A DNA stretch of 64,000 nucleotides from an uncultured Sphingobacteriales bacterium (GTDB lineage Bacteria > Bacteroidota > Bacteroidia > Chitinophagales > Chitinophagaceae), in assembly GCA_937991535.1 (NCBI GenBank), contig CALKHN010000047.1, positions 1 through 64,000 of the forward strand, read 5' to 3'. The notes under the pieces were generated by a model, which did no database searches, was not told where the DNA came from, and saw only the letters and a program-made list of their open reading frames with translations. Made by a program: the position numbers and the translations under genes. Shown here piece by piece: positions 16,839 through 27,500 of this stretch; position 1 is the first letter of the stretch, and each line of letters starts with the position of its first letter.

Positions 16839-17528
16839 TTAGTAATTAACAGGCAGCAATTTCATGTATTCATTAATATCTGTATGATCCTTTTTTCGGA
16901 ATGCGGTTCCCTCGGCAGATAATTTCAAAATCCGGGAAACCCTGAAATCACGATACGCATTACGCCGCCAGCACCAGGCAATCATATGCCAGTTAAAAGC
17001 ATAAAAAACAAGGCCTATGGGTTCTATTGCCCTGGTGCTTACCTCGTCATTAAGGTTTTGGTATTCCAGATTAAGAATAGTTTGGGCGGATATAGCATTC
17101 TGGATCTCAGATAAATAGGCGAAATTATTGCCACCAAACCCGCAGGTAACGGTTTTTATCTGGGATTGTAATTGTTCCAGTTTTTCTTTCTGGCTTCCGC
17201 GGAGCACAGATCGTATTTTGTTTAATGCCGTTTCGTAGTGCTTTTGGATAGACTGATCAGAGAACCGGGCGGTAATGCTTTCCATTAGTATCAGTGCGTT
17301 GGCTTCCTCATTGGTGAATGATACAGGCGGCAAAAAATAGCCTTGCACAATAAAATAGCCCCGGCCGTTTTCAAAACTTACCGGTACTCCAATTTCTGTA
17401 AGCGCTTTTACATCGCGGTACACCGTTCGTATGCTTATTGAAAACTTATCGGCGATGCGTTCCGCGGGCATAAACTTTTTAGATTGCAGCATGGTTAAGA
17501 TAGCCATGAGCCGGTCAATTCGATTCAA
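16839..17528 (-). CDS. YafY-type HTH/WYL transcriptional regulator
   Basis: DNA-binding regulator of 229 residues. N-terminal winged HTH (RIDRLMAILTMLQSKKFMPA, FSISIRTVYRDVKALTEIGV) and a WYL-type ligand-sensing domain from about 130 (LNLEYQNLNDEVSTRAIEPI, FYAFNWHMIAWCWRRNAYRD). This is the usual architecture of YafY-like regulators. It is upstream of and in line with the quinone-reductase-like gene, so local control of that gene is the simplest inference. Divergent from asnB across a 247-base gap. Confidence 0.88.
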   Translation of the reverse strand: MNRIDRLMAILTMLQSKKFMPAERIADKFSISIRTVYRDVKALTEIGVPVSFENGRGYFIVQGYFLPPVSFTNEEANALILMESITARFSDQSIQKHYETALNKIRSVLRGSQKEKLEQLQSQIKTVTCGFGGNNFAYLSEIQNAISAQTILNLEYQNLNDEVSTRAIEPIGLVFYAFNWHMIAWCWRRNAYRDFRVSRILKLSAEGTAFRKKDHTDINEYMKLLPVNY

Positions 17529-17730
17529 TGCTTTCTGATTTTAAGGCTTAAAATTAAGCACAAACTGCTGTCTGCCGAATGGAATCCCGGAATTTAGCAT
17601 CTTCTTCTGTTGCACTTTGTTAAAGTGGTGCGGGTTGTATTTGTTTTAAATATTTTCTCTTTAATTGCTAATTATTTTAAATATTATTCATAGAATAAAC
17701 AAAAATATTTTCTATATCGTAATCATTTAC

Positions 17731-17738
17731 TACTTTTG
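17731..17738 (+). promoter_or_regulatory. -7 promoter box upstream of asnB
   Basis: TACTTTTG matches TAnnTTTG and lies 38 bases before the ATG at 17776, in an AT-rich region (TTCTATATCGTAATCATTTA upstream). A clear -33 TTTG was not seen, so the match is partial. Confidence 0.5.
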
Positions 17739-17775
17739 ATGAAATTTTTCAACCAGTAGATTAAACAGAATATTT

Positions 17776-19452
17776 ATGTGTGGTATAGTTGGTGTATTTG
17801 ATTGCAAAACAGGTACAGAATCGCTCAGGCCTAAGATACTTAACATGTCAAAAAAGATCCGCCACCGTGGTCCGGACTGGTCGGGTATTTACAGCGATGA
17901 TAAGATTGTTTTAGCGCACGAGCGTTTGGCGATTGTTGATCCTCAATCCGGCAGGCAGCCTTTGTACACAAAAGACAAAACCCTGGTACTCGCCGTAAAT
18001 GGAGAAATATACAACCACCAGGAAATTCGCAAATCATTACCTGATTATGAATTTCTGACACAATCCGACTGTGAAGTAATACTGGCTTTATATCAGGAAA
18101 AAGGTATTCATTTTCTTGAAGACCTGAATGGGATATTTGCATTTGCCCTGTACGACAAAAGGGATGGGTCTTACTTTATTGCCCGCGATCATATCGGCAT
18201 TATTCCCTTTTATATGGGTTGGGACGAATGGGGTAATTTTTATGTAGCCTCCGAATTAAAAGCGCTGGAAGGCGTTTGTAACAATATTAAGGAATTTTTG
18301 CCGGGCCATTATTTACACAGTAAAGACGGCGGATATGAATTGAAACGTTGGTACAAACGCGAATGGGAGCAATATGAAAATGTAAAAGACAATGTTTCGG
18401 ATATTGCTGTTTTACGTAAAGCGCTTGAAGATGCCGTACACCGCCAGTTGATGAGTGATGTACCTTACGGTGTTTTGCTGTCCGGAGGGCTCGATTCCTC
18501 TATTATTGCGGCTGTTACCAAGAAGTTTGCCGCCAAAAGAGTTGAGTCCGGCGATACGCAGGCTGCATGGTATCCGCAGTTGCATTCCTTTGTTGTGGGC
18601 TTAAAAGGATCGCCTGACCTGGCTGCCGCGCAAAAAGCTGCAGATCATATCGGTACAGTACATCATGAAATTCATTTTACCATCCAGGAAGGATTGGATG
18701 CTATAAGAGATGTGATCTATCATTTGGAAACCTATGATGTAACCACCATAAGGGCCTCTACACCTATGTACCTGATGGCAAGGATCATTAAATCCATGGG
18801 TATAAAGATGGTACTTTCCGGCGAAGGTTCCGACGAATTGTTTGGAGGTTACCTGTATTTTCACAAAGCACCCAACCCGGAAGCATTTCACGAAGAAACC
18901 GTACGCAAATTAAGCAAATTGCATTTGTATGATTGCCTGCGTGCCAATAAATCATTGGCCGCCTGGGGTATAGAAGGCCGTGTGCCTTTTTTAGATAAGG
19001 AATTTATGGATGTGGCTATGCGGTTAAATCCTGTTGACAAAATGGCGAAAGACGGCAAAATGGAAAAATGGATCCTGCGCAGGGCTTTTGAAAATTACCT
19101 GCCCGAAAGTATTGCCTGGAGGCAGAAAGAACAGTTTTCCGATGGTGTTGGGTATAGCTGGATTGATACACTTAAAACCGTGGCCACCCTCAAAGTTACA
19201 GATGAGCAGTTAGCGAATGCCAGGTACCGGTTTCCCATTAATCCTCCTATGTCTAAAGAAGAATATCATTACCGTTCTATATTCAGTGAGCACTTTCCGT
19301 CGGACGCGGCAGCAGCTTGCGTACCATCGGTACCATCTGTGGCATGCAGTACGCCGGAAGCACTTGCCTGGGACAAATCTTTTCAAAATATGAATGACCC
19401 TTCGGGACGTGCAGTAGCCAGCGTGCACAATATGGCGTATGAAGAAAAGTAA
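17776..19452 (+). CDS. asnB: Asparagine synthase B (glutamine-hydrolysing)
   Basis: Makes asparagine from aspartate, ATP and glutamine in the cytoplasm. 558 residues, close to E. coli AsnB. The N-terminal class II glutaminase domain starts directly with Met-Cys (MCGIVGVFDC), so Cys2 becomes the nucleophile after Met removal. Supporting motifs are HRGPDWSGIY, LAHERLAIVDP, VNGEIYNHQEIR and SDCEVILALY. The synthetase domain follows from about 210, with the PP-loop GVLLSGGLDSSIIAA at about 232-246 and VLSGEGSDELFGGYLYFHKA downstream. Nothing essential appears missing. Single gene with a likely own promoter. Confidence 0.96.
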   Translation: MCGIVGVFDCKTGTESLRPKILNMSKKIRHRGPDWSGIYSDDKIVLAHERLAIVDPQSGRQPLYTKDKTLVLAVNGEIYNHQEIRKSLPDYEFLTQSDCEVILALYQEKGIHFLEDLNGIFAFALYDKRDGSYFIARDHIGIIPFYMGWDEWGNFYVASELKALEGVCNNIKEFLPGHYLHSKDGGYELKRWYKREWEQYENVKDNVSDIAVLRKALEDAVHRQLMSDVPYGVLLSGGLDSSIIAAVTKKFAAKRVESGDTQAAWYPQLHSFVVGLKGSPDLAAAQKAADHIGTVHHEIHFTIQEGLDAIRDVIYHLETYDVTTIRASTPMYLMARIIKSMGIKMVLSGEGSDELFGGYLYFHKAPNPEAFHEETVRKLSKLHLYDCLRANKSLAAWGIEGRVPFLDKEFMDVAMRLNPVDKMAKDGKMEKWILRRAFENYLPESIAWRQKEQFSDGVGYSWIDTLKTVATLKVTDEQLANARYRFPINPPMSKEEYHYRSIFSEHFPSDAAAACVPSVPSVACSTPEALAWDKSFQNMNDPSGRAVASVHNMAYEEK

Positions 19453-19585
19453 AATCCGGAGGCTGTCAGCAACTTGTCCGCCGTGACGAATCAGCCCTCA
19501 GCTATGAGCAATACAGGAGAAGGCGTATATGCCTTATCGTTAGCAATTGCCACCTGATACCTGGACGCTGATACCTGATACCTAT
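19453..19585. other. Short-word repeat spacer after asnB
   Basis: Between two convergent genes. It holds degenerate word repeats (CACCTGATACCTGGACGCTG followed by ATACCTGATACC) and a small AAGGC/GCCTT hairpin at about 19516-19535. No T-run terminator was seen. Confidence 0.45.
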
Positions 19586-19789
19586 TTACTCAGGCAATAC
19601 CGGTCCGTAGTGCAATTTCCTTCCTATCTGATCCCTGTTGGGAAAAAGGATATCATGAGCAGTTTCGTATCCTTCATCTGCAACCTGGTTAAGCATACTC
19701 CTTTCTTTGTAGCGGCGGGCGGCATATACAGCCAATCCGGCCAAAAAGCCAACAGCTACCGCAACAAGTATTTTATCAGACTTTTTCAT
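19586..19789 (-). CDS. Small membrane-anchored protein, hypothetical
   Basis: 67 residues with one N-terminal membrane segment (KILVAVAVGFLAGLAVYAAR, about 5-24), then a basic and polar tail with YETAHDILFPNRDQIGRKL. The start at 19789 (MKKSDK) is chosen over an in-frame ATG six codons earlier because the hydrophobic helix directly follows the Lys pair. I do not recognise a family; it superficially resembles YtxH-type small proteins but lacks their repeats. Coding character, signal topology and distance to neighbours make it plausible. Confidence 0.6.
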   Translation of the reverse strand: MKKSDKILVAVAVGFLAGLAVYAARRYKERSMLNQVADEGYETAHDILFPNRDQIGRKLHYGPVLPE

Positions 19790-19999
19790 CCTTTCTCTTT
19801 TATACAAAGATAAAACAGGAAAGCATATACCATATTAAATGGTGTTAATATATATACAAGAGTGTATCGCATTCCAGGGAAGTTCCGATAGCTTTATAAC
19901 CGGCATTTCTTAAGAATAAAAAAGTAATTTCGCAATCAAACATTAAGCAGCAAAAAATTATCCTTGTCCCAACTATCGGTAATTTTGGCAATTTAAGCA

Positions 20000-22921
20000 A
20001 TGATGACAACTCAATTGGCGCAACTCGCGCAAACCCTGGAAGGTGAATTCTATAATGATAGAACGATAAGAACTTTATACGCAACCGACGCCTCAGCTTA
20101 CCGCGAGATGCCTTTGGCGGTAGCCATACCCAGAACAGAAGCAGATATTAGAAAACTGATCGCATTTGCCAATGCGCAAAAAACTTCGCTGATACCCCGA
20201 ACGGCTGGTACTTCACTTGCAGGGCAAGTGGTAGGCAATGGCATAGTGGTAGATGTATCAAAATATTTCACGCAAATACTTGAATTAAATACCACGGAAA
20301 ACTGGGTTCGTGTACAGCCCGGCGTTATAAGGGATGAACTGAATCTTTTTCTTAAGCCGCATGGTTTGTTTTTTGGACCGGAAACATCTACAGCCAACAG
20401 GGCTATGATCGGTGGCATGGTGGGCAATAACTCGTGCGGTTCCAATTCTATAATTTACCGCAGCACCCGTGAGCATTTAATTGAAATCAAAGCCTTGCTC
20501 AGTGATGGATCCGAAGCTGTATTTAAAGCTATGGATATAGAGGCTTTTCATGCCAAATGTGAAATGCCGGGACTGGAAGGACAAATTTATCAAAACATCC
20601 GTGGTCTGTTGAGCAATTACGAAACACAGCAGGAGATCCGTAAGGAGTTCCCCAAAAAAACCGTAGAAAGAAGAAACACGGGTTATGCCCTGGATATATT
20701 GCTGGATACCGCGCCTTTTACCGCAGGTGAAGAAGATTTTAATTTTTGCAAACTCATTGCAGGTTCCGAAGGCACATTGGCCTTTATAACTGAAATTAAG
20801 TTGAACGTGGTTCCACTGCCTAAAGAGAGCGGGTTACTGTGTGTGCATTTTAATACAATAGATGAGTCGCTAAGAGCAAATTTGATAGGACTAAAATACC
20901 GGCCCTCAGCAAGTGAATTAATAGACCATTATATTCTGGAATGTACCAAAGACAATATTGAGCAACGTAAAAATCGTTTTTTTGTACAGGGCGACCCTGG
21001 CGCGATACTCGTAATAGAATATACCCGCGACACAAGAGAAGAAATTACCGCCGTTGCCAAAGAAGCGGAAGCGGAAATGCGGGCGGCAGGGCTGGGCTAT
21101 TATTTTCCTTTGTTGTTTGGCGACGATACCAAAAAGATATGGACCCTGAGAAAAGCCGGGCTGGGTTTGCTGAGCAACCTGCCTGGTAACGACAAAGCCG
21201 TGCCGGTAATTGAAGATACAGCGGTGGATGTGAATGATCTGCCTGCCTATATCCGGGAGTTTAATGAGATCCTGAAAAAGTATAACCTCTATTCCGTGCA
21301 TTATGCACATGCGGGTAGCGGAGAAATACATTTACGTCCTATTATTAATCTGAAGACGAAAGAAGGCAATCTCCTGTTCCGCGCGATTGCTGAAGAAATA
21401 GCCACCCTGGTAAAAAAATACAGAGGCTCATTAAGCGGCGAACACGGCGATGGGAGGCTGAGAGGAGAATTCATCAGGCAAATGATTGGTGAAAAAAATT
21501 ACCGGTTGCTCAAAGACGTGAAGAAAGCCTGGGATCCGCAAAATATTTTCAATCCCGGCAAAATTGTCGATACTCCGGCCATGAACACCATGCTGCGCTA
21601 TGAGCCTGGTCAGCAGACGCCTTCTTTTAAAACCATTTTCAGGTATCCCAACCAGGATGTATTGCAGCATGCCGAACAGTGTAATGGTTCGGGCGACTGC
21701 CGCAAAACACATTTATCCGGAGGAACCATGTGCCCCTCCTATATGGCAACTAAAAATGAAAAAGATACTACAAGGGCGAGAGCCAACATTTTAAGGGAAT
21801 TTCTTACGCATTCAGACAAGATCAACAGGTTTGATCACAAAGAGATTCATGAAGTAATGGATCTGTGCCTGAGTTGCAAAGGTTGTAAATCGGAATGTCC
21901 CTCCAATGTGGATGTAGCCAAACTGAAAGCTGAGTTTTTGCAGCAGTATTATGATGCCAATGGTACTCCGTTGCGCAGCCGGCTTATTGCTAATTTTACC
22001 CGGTTATCAAAAGCAGGTGCGTTATTACCCGGGTTATACAATGGTTTAATGACCGGTAAATTAACTGCCGGTCTGGTAAAACGCATCGCCGGGTTTGCTC
22101 CTAAACGTTCTATGCCAGAATTGTATACTACTACTTTAAAAAAATGGTACAACAAACATCGCCGGCAGCAAACAAAAAGCAGTACCAGAAAAGTATACTT
22201 GTTTTGCGATGAGTTTACCAATTATAACGATACTGAAATTGGCATCAAAGCTATTTTGTTATTGGAGCGGCTGGGATACGAAGTAGTCATTCCGGAGCAC
22301 GGGGAGAGCGGACGGTCGTGGCTTTCTAAAGGGCTTTTGCGCAGGGCAAAAGCCATTGCGGAGAAAAACATAAGGCTCTTGTCTCCGTTAATAAACGAAC
22401 AAACGCCGCTGGTAGGCATAGAGCCCTCAGCTATACTTACTTTCAGGGATGAATATATTGATCTTGCGGACGATACTTTGCTTGATGAAGCAAAGCGTTT
22501 GTCGGCCAATGTATTTACCATTGAAGAGTTTTTAAGCCGCGAAACAGATGCAGGGAATATTACCCCTGAGCAGTTTACAAAAGAACAAAGAAGGGTTGTT
22601 TTGCATGGACATTGCCATCAAAAAGCATTGTCATCGGTTAGTCCTTCTGTCAAAATAATGTCTCTGCCTCAAAATTATGCTGTACAAACGATTCCTTCGG
22701 GGTGTTGCGGAATGGCGGGATCCTTCGGGTATGAAAAGGAGCATTATGATCTTTCCATGCAAATAGGAGAGCTGGTTTTACTGCCTGCAGTGCGCAAACA
22801 GGCGGAAGATGTGATAATCGCGGCACCGGGCACCAGTTGCCGCCATCAGATCAAAGATGGCGCGTCAAAAAAAGCCTTTCATCCTGTGGAAGTATTGTAT
22901 GATGCCTTGGCAGGAGAGTAG
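20000..22921 (+). CDS. Fused FAD-binding / iron-sulfur dehydrogenase (GlcD-GlpC type)
   Basis: 973-residue flavoprotein, probably a D-2-hydroxyacid (D-lactate or D-2-hydroxyglutarate) dehydrogenase feeding electrons to the respiratory chain. An FAD PCMH-type domain covers about 20-230 (LIPRTAGTSLAGQVVGNGIV, GMVGNNSCGSNS). An FAD-oxidase C domain reaches about 530 (HYAHAGSGEIHLRP, SLSGEHGDGRLRGEF). A ferredoxin-like region carries CNGSGDC at about 560 and CLSCKGCKSECPSNVD at about 621. Two CCG-type motifs are near the end (HGHCHQKAL at about 868, GCCGMAGSFGYEKEHY at about 899). This is the single-chain layout also seen in YdiJ-like enzymes. The substrate is an inference from family. The start could be either of two adjacent ATG codons. 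Confidence 0.88.
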   Translation: MMTTQLAQLAQTLEGEFYNDRTIRTLYATDASAYREMPLAVAIPRTEADIRKLIAFANAQKTSLIPRTAGTSLAGQVVGNGIVVDVSKYFTQILELNTTENWVRVQPGVIRDELNLFLKPHGLFFGPETSTANRAMIGGMVGNNSCGSNSIIYRSTREHLIEIKALLSDGSEAVFKAMDIEAFHAKCEMPGLEGQIYQNIRGLLSNYETQQEIRKEFPKKTVERRNTGYALDILLDTAPFTAGEEDFNFCKLIAGSEGTLAFITEIKLNVVPLPKESGLLCVHFNTIDESLRANLIGLKYRPSASELIDHYILECTKDNIEQRKNRFFVQGDPGAILVIEYTRDTREEITAVAKEAEAEMRAAGLGYYFPLLFGDDTKKIWTLRKAGLGLLSNLPGNDKAVPVIEDTAVDVNDLPAYIREFNEILKKYNLYSVHYAHAGSGEIHLRPIINLKTKEGNLLFRAIAEEIATLVKKYRGSLSGEHGDGRLRGEFIRQMIGEKNYRLLKDVKKAWDPQNIFNPGKIVDTPAMNTMLRYEPGQQTPSFKTIFRYPNQDVLQHAEQCNGSGDCRKTHLSGGTMCPSYMATKNEKDTTRARANILREFLTHSDKINRFDHKEIHEVMDLCLSCKGCKSECPSNVDVAKLKAEFLQQYYDANGTPLRSRLIANFTRLSKAGALLPGLYNGLMTGKLTAGLVKRIAGFAPKRSMPELYTTTLKKWYNKHRRQQTKSSTRKVYLFCDEFTNYNDTEIGIKAILLLERLGYEVVIPEHGESGRSWLSKGLLRRAKAIAEKNIRLLSPLINEQTPLVGIEPSAILTFRDEYIDLADDTLLDEAKRLSANVFTIEEFLSRETDAGNITPEQFTKEQRRVVLHGHCHQKALSSVSPSVKIMSLPQNYAVQTIPSGCCGMAGSFGYEKEHYDLSMQIGELVLLPAVRKQAEDVIIAAPGTSCRHQIKDGASKKAFHPVEVLYDALAGE

Positions 22922-22944
22922 GAACGTCTTTGCCAAATACGAAT

Positions 22945-23007
22945 ATTTTTCGGGACGGAGTCCGGTAAGCACATATTGTGTATAAGTCAGCGGCTTTGTT
23001 ACAGCGG
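22945..23007 (+). repeat. Dispersed GGGACGGAGTCC repeat, copy 1 (diverged)
   Basis: It begins TTTTTCGGGACGGAGTCCGG, then carries ACATATTG and a degenerate AAGTCAG...TACAGC segment. It aligns along its length with the two copies at 36041-36105 and 37821-37887. The GGGAC/GTCC arms around GGA give a tight hairpin. It sits just after the FAD/Fe-S dehydrogenase stop and before the cupin gene. Confidence 0.6.
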
Positions 23008-23122
23008 TCAGCGGTTGCTTCGGACAGCCGGGAAGTAAAGTGGCCTTACCGGTTTTGGAAAGAAATATCCTCTTTTTGTGTGATAGCCGGAATCTTTTTT
23101 TATATCGTAACTTCAAATAAAA

Positions 23123-23680
23123 ATGAAGCGAAGCAAATTTATGCTGGCCTTATTATCTGCTGCTCCTATAGCAACTTTTGGCCGGCAATACAGACAACTT
23201 AACCGCGAAGAAAAGGGGTTTCTGGCGAAAGCGGGAGAAGGGCGCTATCACGGTCATATTCAGTTGAAAGGAGTTAATGCCAATACCATTGATGTTAAAG
23301 TATCGGGAAAAGATACCAATGGCGACCTGGCTATTTTTGAGCAAACAAGTGTATCACCCGGGAAGGGAACACCTCTGCATGTTCATCCCTACCAGGATGA
23401 AGTTTTTTACGTGCTGGAAGGCAGTTATCGTTTTCAGGCAGGGAACAGCATATACGAGCTCCATGCCGGGGACACTATTTTTCTTCCGCGAAAACTGCCG
23501 CATGCCTGGGTACAATTAAGTGAAAGAGGAAAAATGACCGTAACGTTGCAGCCCGCGGGTAAACTGGAAGATTTTTTTGTAGCGTTGGCGGCTTTTGCGA
23601 AGCCACCTTCTCCCGAAGAAATTGCGCGGTTATTTCTGGAGCATGAAATGAAGGTAGTGGGTCCGCCTCTAACGGTATAG
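23123..23680 (+). CDS. Cupin-domain protein, probably exported
   Basis: 185 residues. The N-terminus (KRSKFMLALLSAAPIATFG) looks like a signal segment. A single cupin barrel covers about 55-150 with both conserved motifs: GTPLHVHPYQDEVFYVLEGS (metal-binding His/His/Glu) and the second at LHAGDTIFLPRKLPHAWVQ (His). Metal-dependent enzyme or sensor activity is possible; the cupin fold does not define the reaction. Its stop is 7 bases from the stop of the convergent NYN gene. Confidence 0.85.
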   Translation: MKRSKFMLALLSAAPIATFGRQYRQLNREEKGFLAKAGEGRYHGHIQLKGVNANTIDVKVSGKDTNGDLAIFEQTSVSPGKGTPLHVHPYQDEVFYVLEGSYRFQAGNSIYELHAGDTIFLPRKLPHAWVQLSERGKMTVTLQPAGKLEDFFVALAAFAKPPSPEEIARLFLEHEMKVVGPPLTV

Positions 23681-23687
23681 TATCATT

Positions 23688-24434
23688 TTACTTAACCCTG
23701 ATATATACCAGTTTAACGTGCTTTCTCCCTGTATCCCGCTCATCAATTTCAAACCCGGGTAAACTTTTAATGAGGGGCAATAGTTTAGCATAACCATAAT
23801 TGCGCGGATCAAAATCAGGACGCTTTTTTAACAACAGGTTTCCAAGATCTCCCAGGAATGCCCATCCATTTTCATCGGCCAGGTCATTAATGCTGGTTGT
23901 AAGCAGGTTCATAAGGTTCTTATCGGTTTTATTTAGAATTTTTTCCTTTTTGATTGTTTCTTTCTGACTGGCAGGTTTGACTGAAGCTTCTTCTTTACTC
24001 AATATTTCTATATATATAAACTTATCGCATGCTGCACGGAAGGCCCCGGGAGTTTTTTGTTCTCCCAAACCAAGCACTTTCATACCTGCTTCCCGTAGCC
24101 GCATTGCCAGCCTTGTAAAATCACTGTCGCTGCTCACTATGCAAAAGCCATCTACCCTGCCGGTGTATAAAATATCCATCGCATCTATGATCATTGCCGA
24201 ATCGGAAGAGTTTTTTCCTGTAGTATAACTGTATTGCTGTACGGGCGATATTGCATGATCCAGTAAAACGGTTTTCCACCCTGCAACATGCGGTCTGGTC
24301 CAGTCGGCATAAATGCGTTTAAAGGTTGGTGTACCATACTTGGCAATTTCTTCCAGTATGCCACTAATAAGCCGGTAAGGAATATTGTCGGCGTCTATTA
24401 AAACTGCAAGACGGAGGTCCCTTGTATTTTCCAT
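23688..24434 (-). CDS. NYN-domain putative ribonuclease with LOTUS-like C-terminus
   Basis: 248 residues. The N-terminal NYN (PIN-like) domain has spaced acidic residues expected for a metal-dependent RNase: LAVLIDADNIPYR, then NSSDSAMIIDAMDIL, and FCIVSSDSDFTRLAMRLREA. A Lys-rich linker follows, and the C-terminal ~75 residues look like an OST-HTH/LOTUS RNA-binding winged helix (LADENGWAFLGDLGNLLLKK, NYGYAKLLPLIKSLPGFEID). LabA/NYN-LOTUS proteins are widespread in bacteria, but their substrates are not generally known. Single gene, convergent with the cupin. Confidence 0.85.
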   Translation of the reverse strand: MENTRDLRLAVLIDADNIPYRLISGILEEIAKYGTPTFKRIYADWTRPHVAGWKTVLLDHAISPVQQYSYTTGKNSSDSAMIIDAMDILYTGRVDGFCIVSSDSDFTRLAMRLREAGMKVLGLGEQKTPGAFRAACDKFIYIEILSKEEASVKPASQKETIKKEKILNKTDKNLMNLLTTSINDLADENGWAFLGDLGNLLLKKRPDFDPRNYGYAKLLPLIKSLPGFEIDERDTGRKHVKLVYIRVK

Positions 24435-24579
24435 GTATTGCTTGTTGATTGATACAAAAGGTAGTTATAATGTGGGAATTTGAAAACTTGAAAATGTGGG
24501 AATGTGAAATGCTGTTCTTCTTTTTCTCATTGATATACAATAATTTCTAACTTTAAGCATTGTTACAAAAAAGGATGGA

Positions 24580-27500
24580 TTGAAAAACCGGCTGCTATTG
24601 ATATTGTTGTGCTTACTGGGAATACAATTTGGGCTTGCCCAGCAAAATCCTTCTCTGTCGAACCTCCGCAAAAAGAAACTTCCTGTTCTGCCGGATACGC
24701 TTCATTTAGACACATTGAGTATTGTTCCGGGTTCTTTTGTTATTTCGGATGTGGATAGCAGTAGCTATATTCTGGATATTTTTAGGGCTATGCTCATATG
24801 GAAGAAAAAGCCTTCGGCAGACAGTGTGCTTATTAGTTACCGCGTTTTTCCGGGTAAATTTAACACGGTATATCAGCGAATGCGGTTCGACAGCATCAGC
24901 AATAATTTTCTGGCATCACCTGTAACAATACAGAATGCCAATTCGCTTCAAAACTCCATTTTCGATTTTGGCAACGTAAACTATAACGGGAGCTTTGGCA
25001 GGGGTCTTTCTTTTGGTAACCAGCAGGATGTAGTGCTCAATTCTACACTGAACCTGCAAATGAACGGGTACCTGGCAGATAGCATCCAGATTGCCGCGGC
25101 CATAACCGATAGTAATATTCCTGTTCAGCCGGATGGCAATACGCAGAATTTAAATGAGTTCGATAAAGTATTTATCCAGTTTAAAAAGGAAGGATGGCAT
25201 TTTGATATCGGCGATATAGATATCCGCCAGCAGCAGAGTTATTTTCTTAACTATTACTCAAGGTTGCAGGGCGCCGCCTTTGGCCGGGAAAGCAGAGTTA
25301 ATTCCGCCATAACCAACCGTATGTTGCTCAGTGGTGCTATTGCAAAAGGAAAGTATACCCGTAATATTTTTAATGGTATAGAAGGTAACCAGGGCCCCTA
25401 CCGTTTGCAGGGGCCAAACAATGAACTGTTTTTTATTGTGCTGGCAGGTACGGAACGGGTATTTATTGACGGAGAACTGATGCAAAGAGGGGAAGACCAG
25501 GATTATGTAATCAACTACAATACCGCTGAAGTAACGTTTACGCCTAAACGAATGATTACAAAGGATAAACGCATACAGGTGGAGTTTGGTTATGCCGACA
25601 GGAACTATCTCAATGCTCAGTTGTATGTTTTTGATGAAGCGGCAATAGGCGAAAAACTTAAAATAAGGGTTGCGGCCTATTCAAACGGCGATGCTAAAAA
25701 TTCACCCATCAATCAAACCCTTGACCCGCGTCAAAAACAATTTTTAGCCGATATTGGCGATAGCGTACATCACGCATTATATCCATCGCAGGTATTGGAT
25801 ACTTTTTCGGTGAACAAGATCCTGTATAAAAAAATAGATACTGTTTTCAATAATGGTGCACATGATTCTGTATATGTCTATTCTGTTTCACCTGCCGATA
25901 CCCTGTACAACCTTGCCTTTACTGAAGTAGGTCAGGGAATGGGCGACTATGTGCCGGATGAAACAAGCGCTGCCAACGGAAAATTGTTTAAATGGGTGGC
26001 GCCGGATGTCAATAACAACAAGCAGGGACGGTTTGATCCGGTGATATTGCTGGTTGCTCCTAAAAAACAGCAGCTTTTAAGTATAGGCGCAGATTATATG
26101 GTTTCTGATCATACTAAGGTGAGCAGCGAAATGGCGGTAAGCAGTTATAATGTGAACAGTTTTTCACCTAAAGATAAAAGCGATGACAAAGGCTTTGCCG
26201 CGAAACTGGTGTTGAATGACAGCCGGCCGTTGAAAAAAAGCGCAAAAGGACTGACACTGGTGAGCCAGTTAAGTTATGAATGGGTGCAAAACAGGTTCAA
26301 GCCTGTTGAAAGACTGCGCAACGTAGAGTTTTACCGTGGATGGGGGCTGCCTTTAAATGTGGCGGCCGCAACTGAAAATCTTCTGCACGCGGGTGTAGCG
26401 CTTAATGGTAAAAATGGCAACTCAATCCGGTATCAGTTTGAAAATTACAGAAGAGATGATGGTTATAGCGGTGTTCGCAATGGCATCCTGCAACAGGCTA
26501 ATTACGGTAACTGGCATTTTAATAACCAGTTTGATATTACCCGTTTTAACCTTCGGGAACAAAAGGGATATTATTTTAAACCCGTTGTTGATGTGTCGCG
26601 GGATTTTCCAAAAATAGGCAACTATAGAATAGGCGGAGGCTACAGTGGCGAGCGCAATTACATACAATATAAGCAGTATGATTCGTTAACCACCGGGAGT
26701 TTTTCGTATGATGTATGGCAGGTCTATCTTAAATCGCCTTTAGACAAACCCAATAAATGGGGTGTTACCTATTACACCCGCAGAGATCAATATCCCTACC
26801 AGGCGAAACTGGTATCGTCCGACAGGAGCAGTAATATCAATGCATATGCCGAACTGATGAAGAATGAAAACCACCAGTTGAAAGTGAATGTTACTTACAG
26901 AAAACTGGACGTAATTGACGGCAAGGTTACTTCCCGGCAACCCGAAGAAACAATACTGGGCAGAGCAGAATATTTTATCAATGAGTTTAAGGGACTGGTA
27001 AATGGAAATGTGCTCTATGAAGTGGGAACAGGGCAGGAGCAGAAAAGAGATTTTACTTACGTGGAGGTGCCGCCGGGGCAGGGCGAATATACATGGAATG
27101 ACTACAACGGCAATGGTATACCCGAACTGAATGAATTTGAATTGTCGCAATTTCAGGACCAGGCAAAATACATCCGCATATTTACTCCTACCAATGAATT
27201 TATAAAGGCAAATTACCTGCAGTTCAATTACAGTCTCGTTATTAACCCGCGTTCAGTAATTGATGCGGCTAAAGCAAATAATTTTCAAAAAATGCTGGCC
27301 CGTTTATATTTTCAGAGCTCTTTACAGGTATATAAAAAGGAGAGCTCCGGGAAACTTCAGTTTAATCCATTTGCTGTGCCTTTATCTGATACCTCTTTAA
27401 TTGTATTAAACCAGGTGTTCAGTAATTCTTTTTCGTTTAACCGTTTCAGTAATATATGGGGTATGGATATCAATAATATCCGCAACAGCAACAAAGCATT

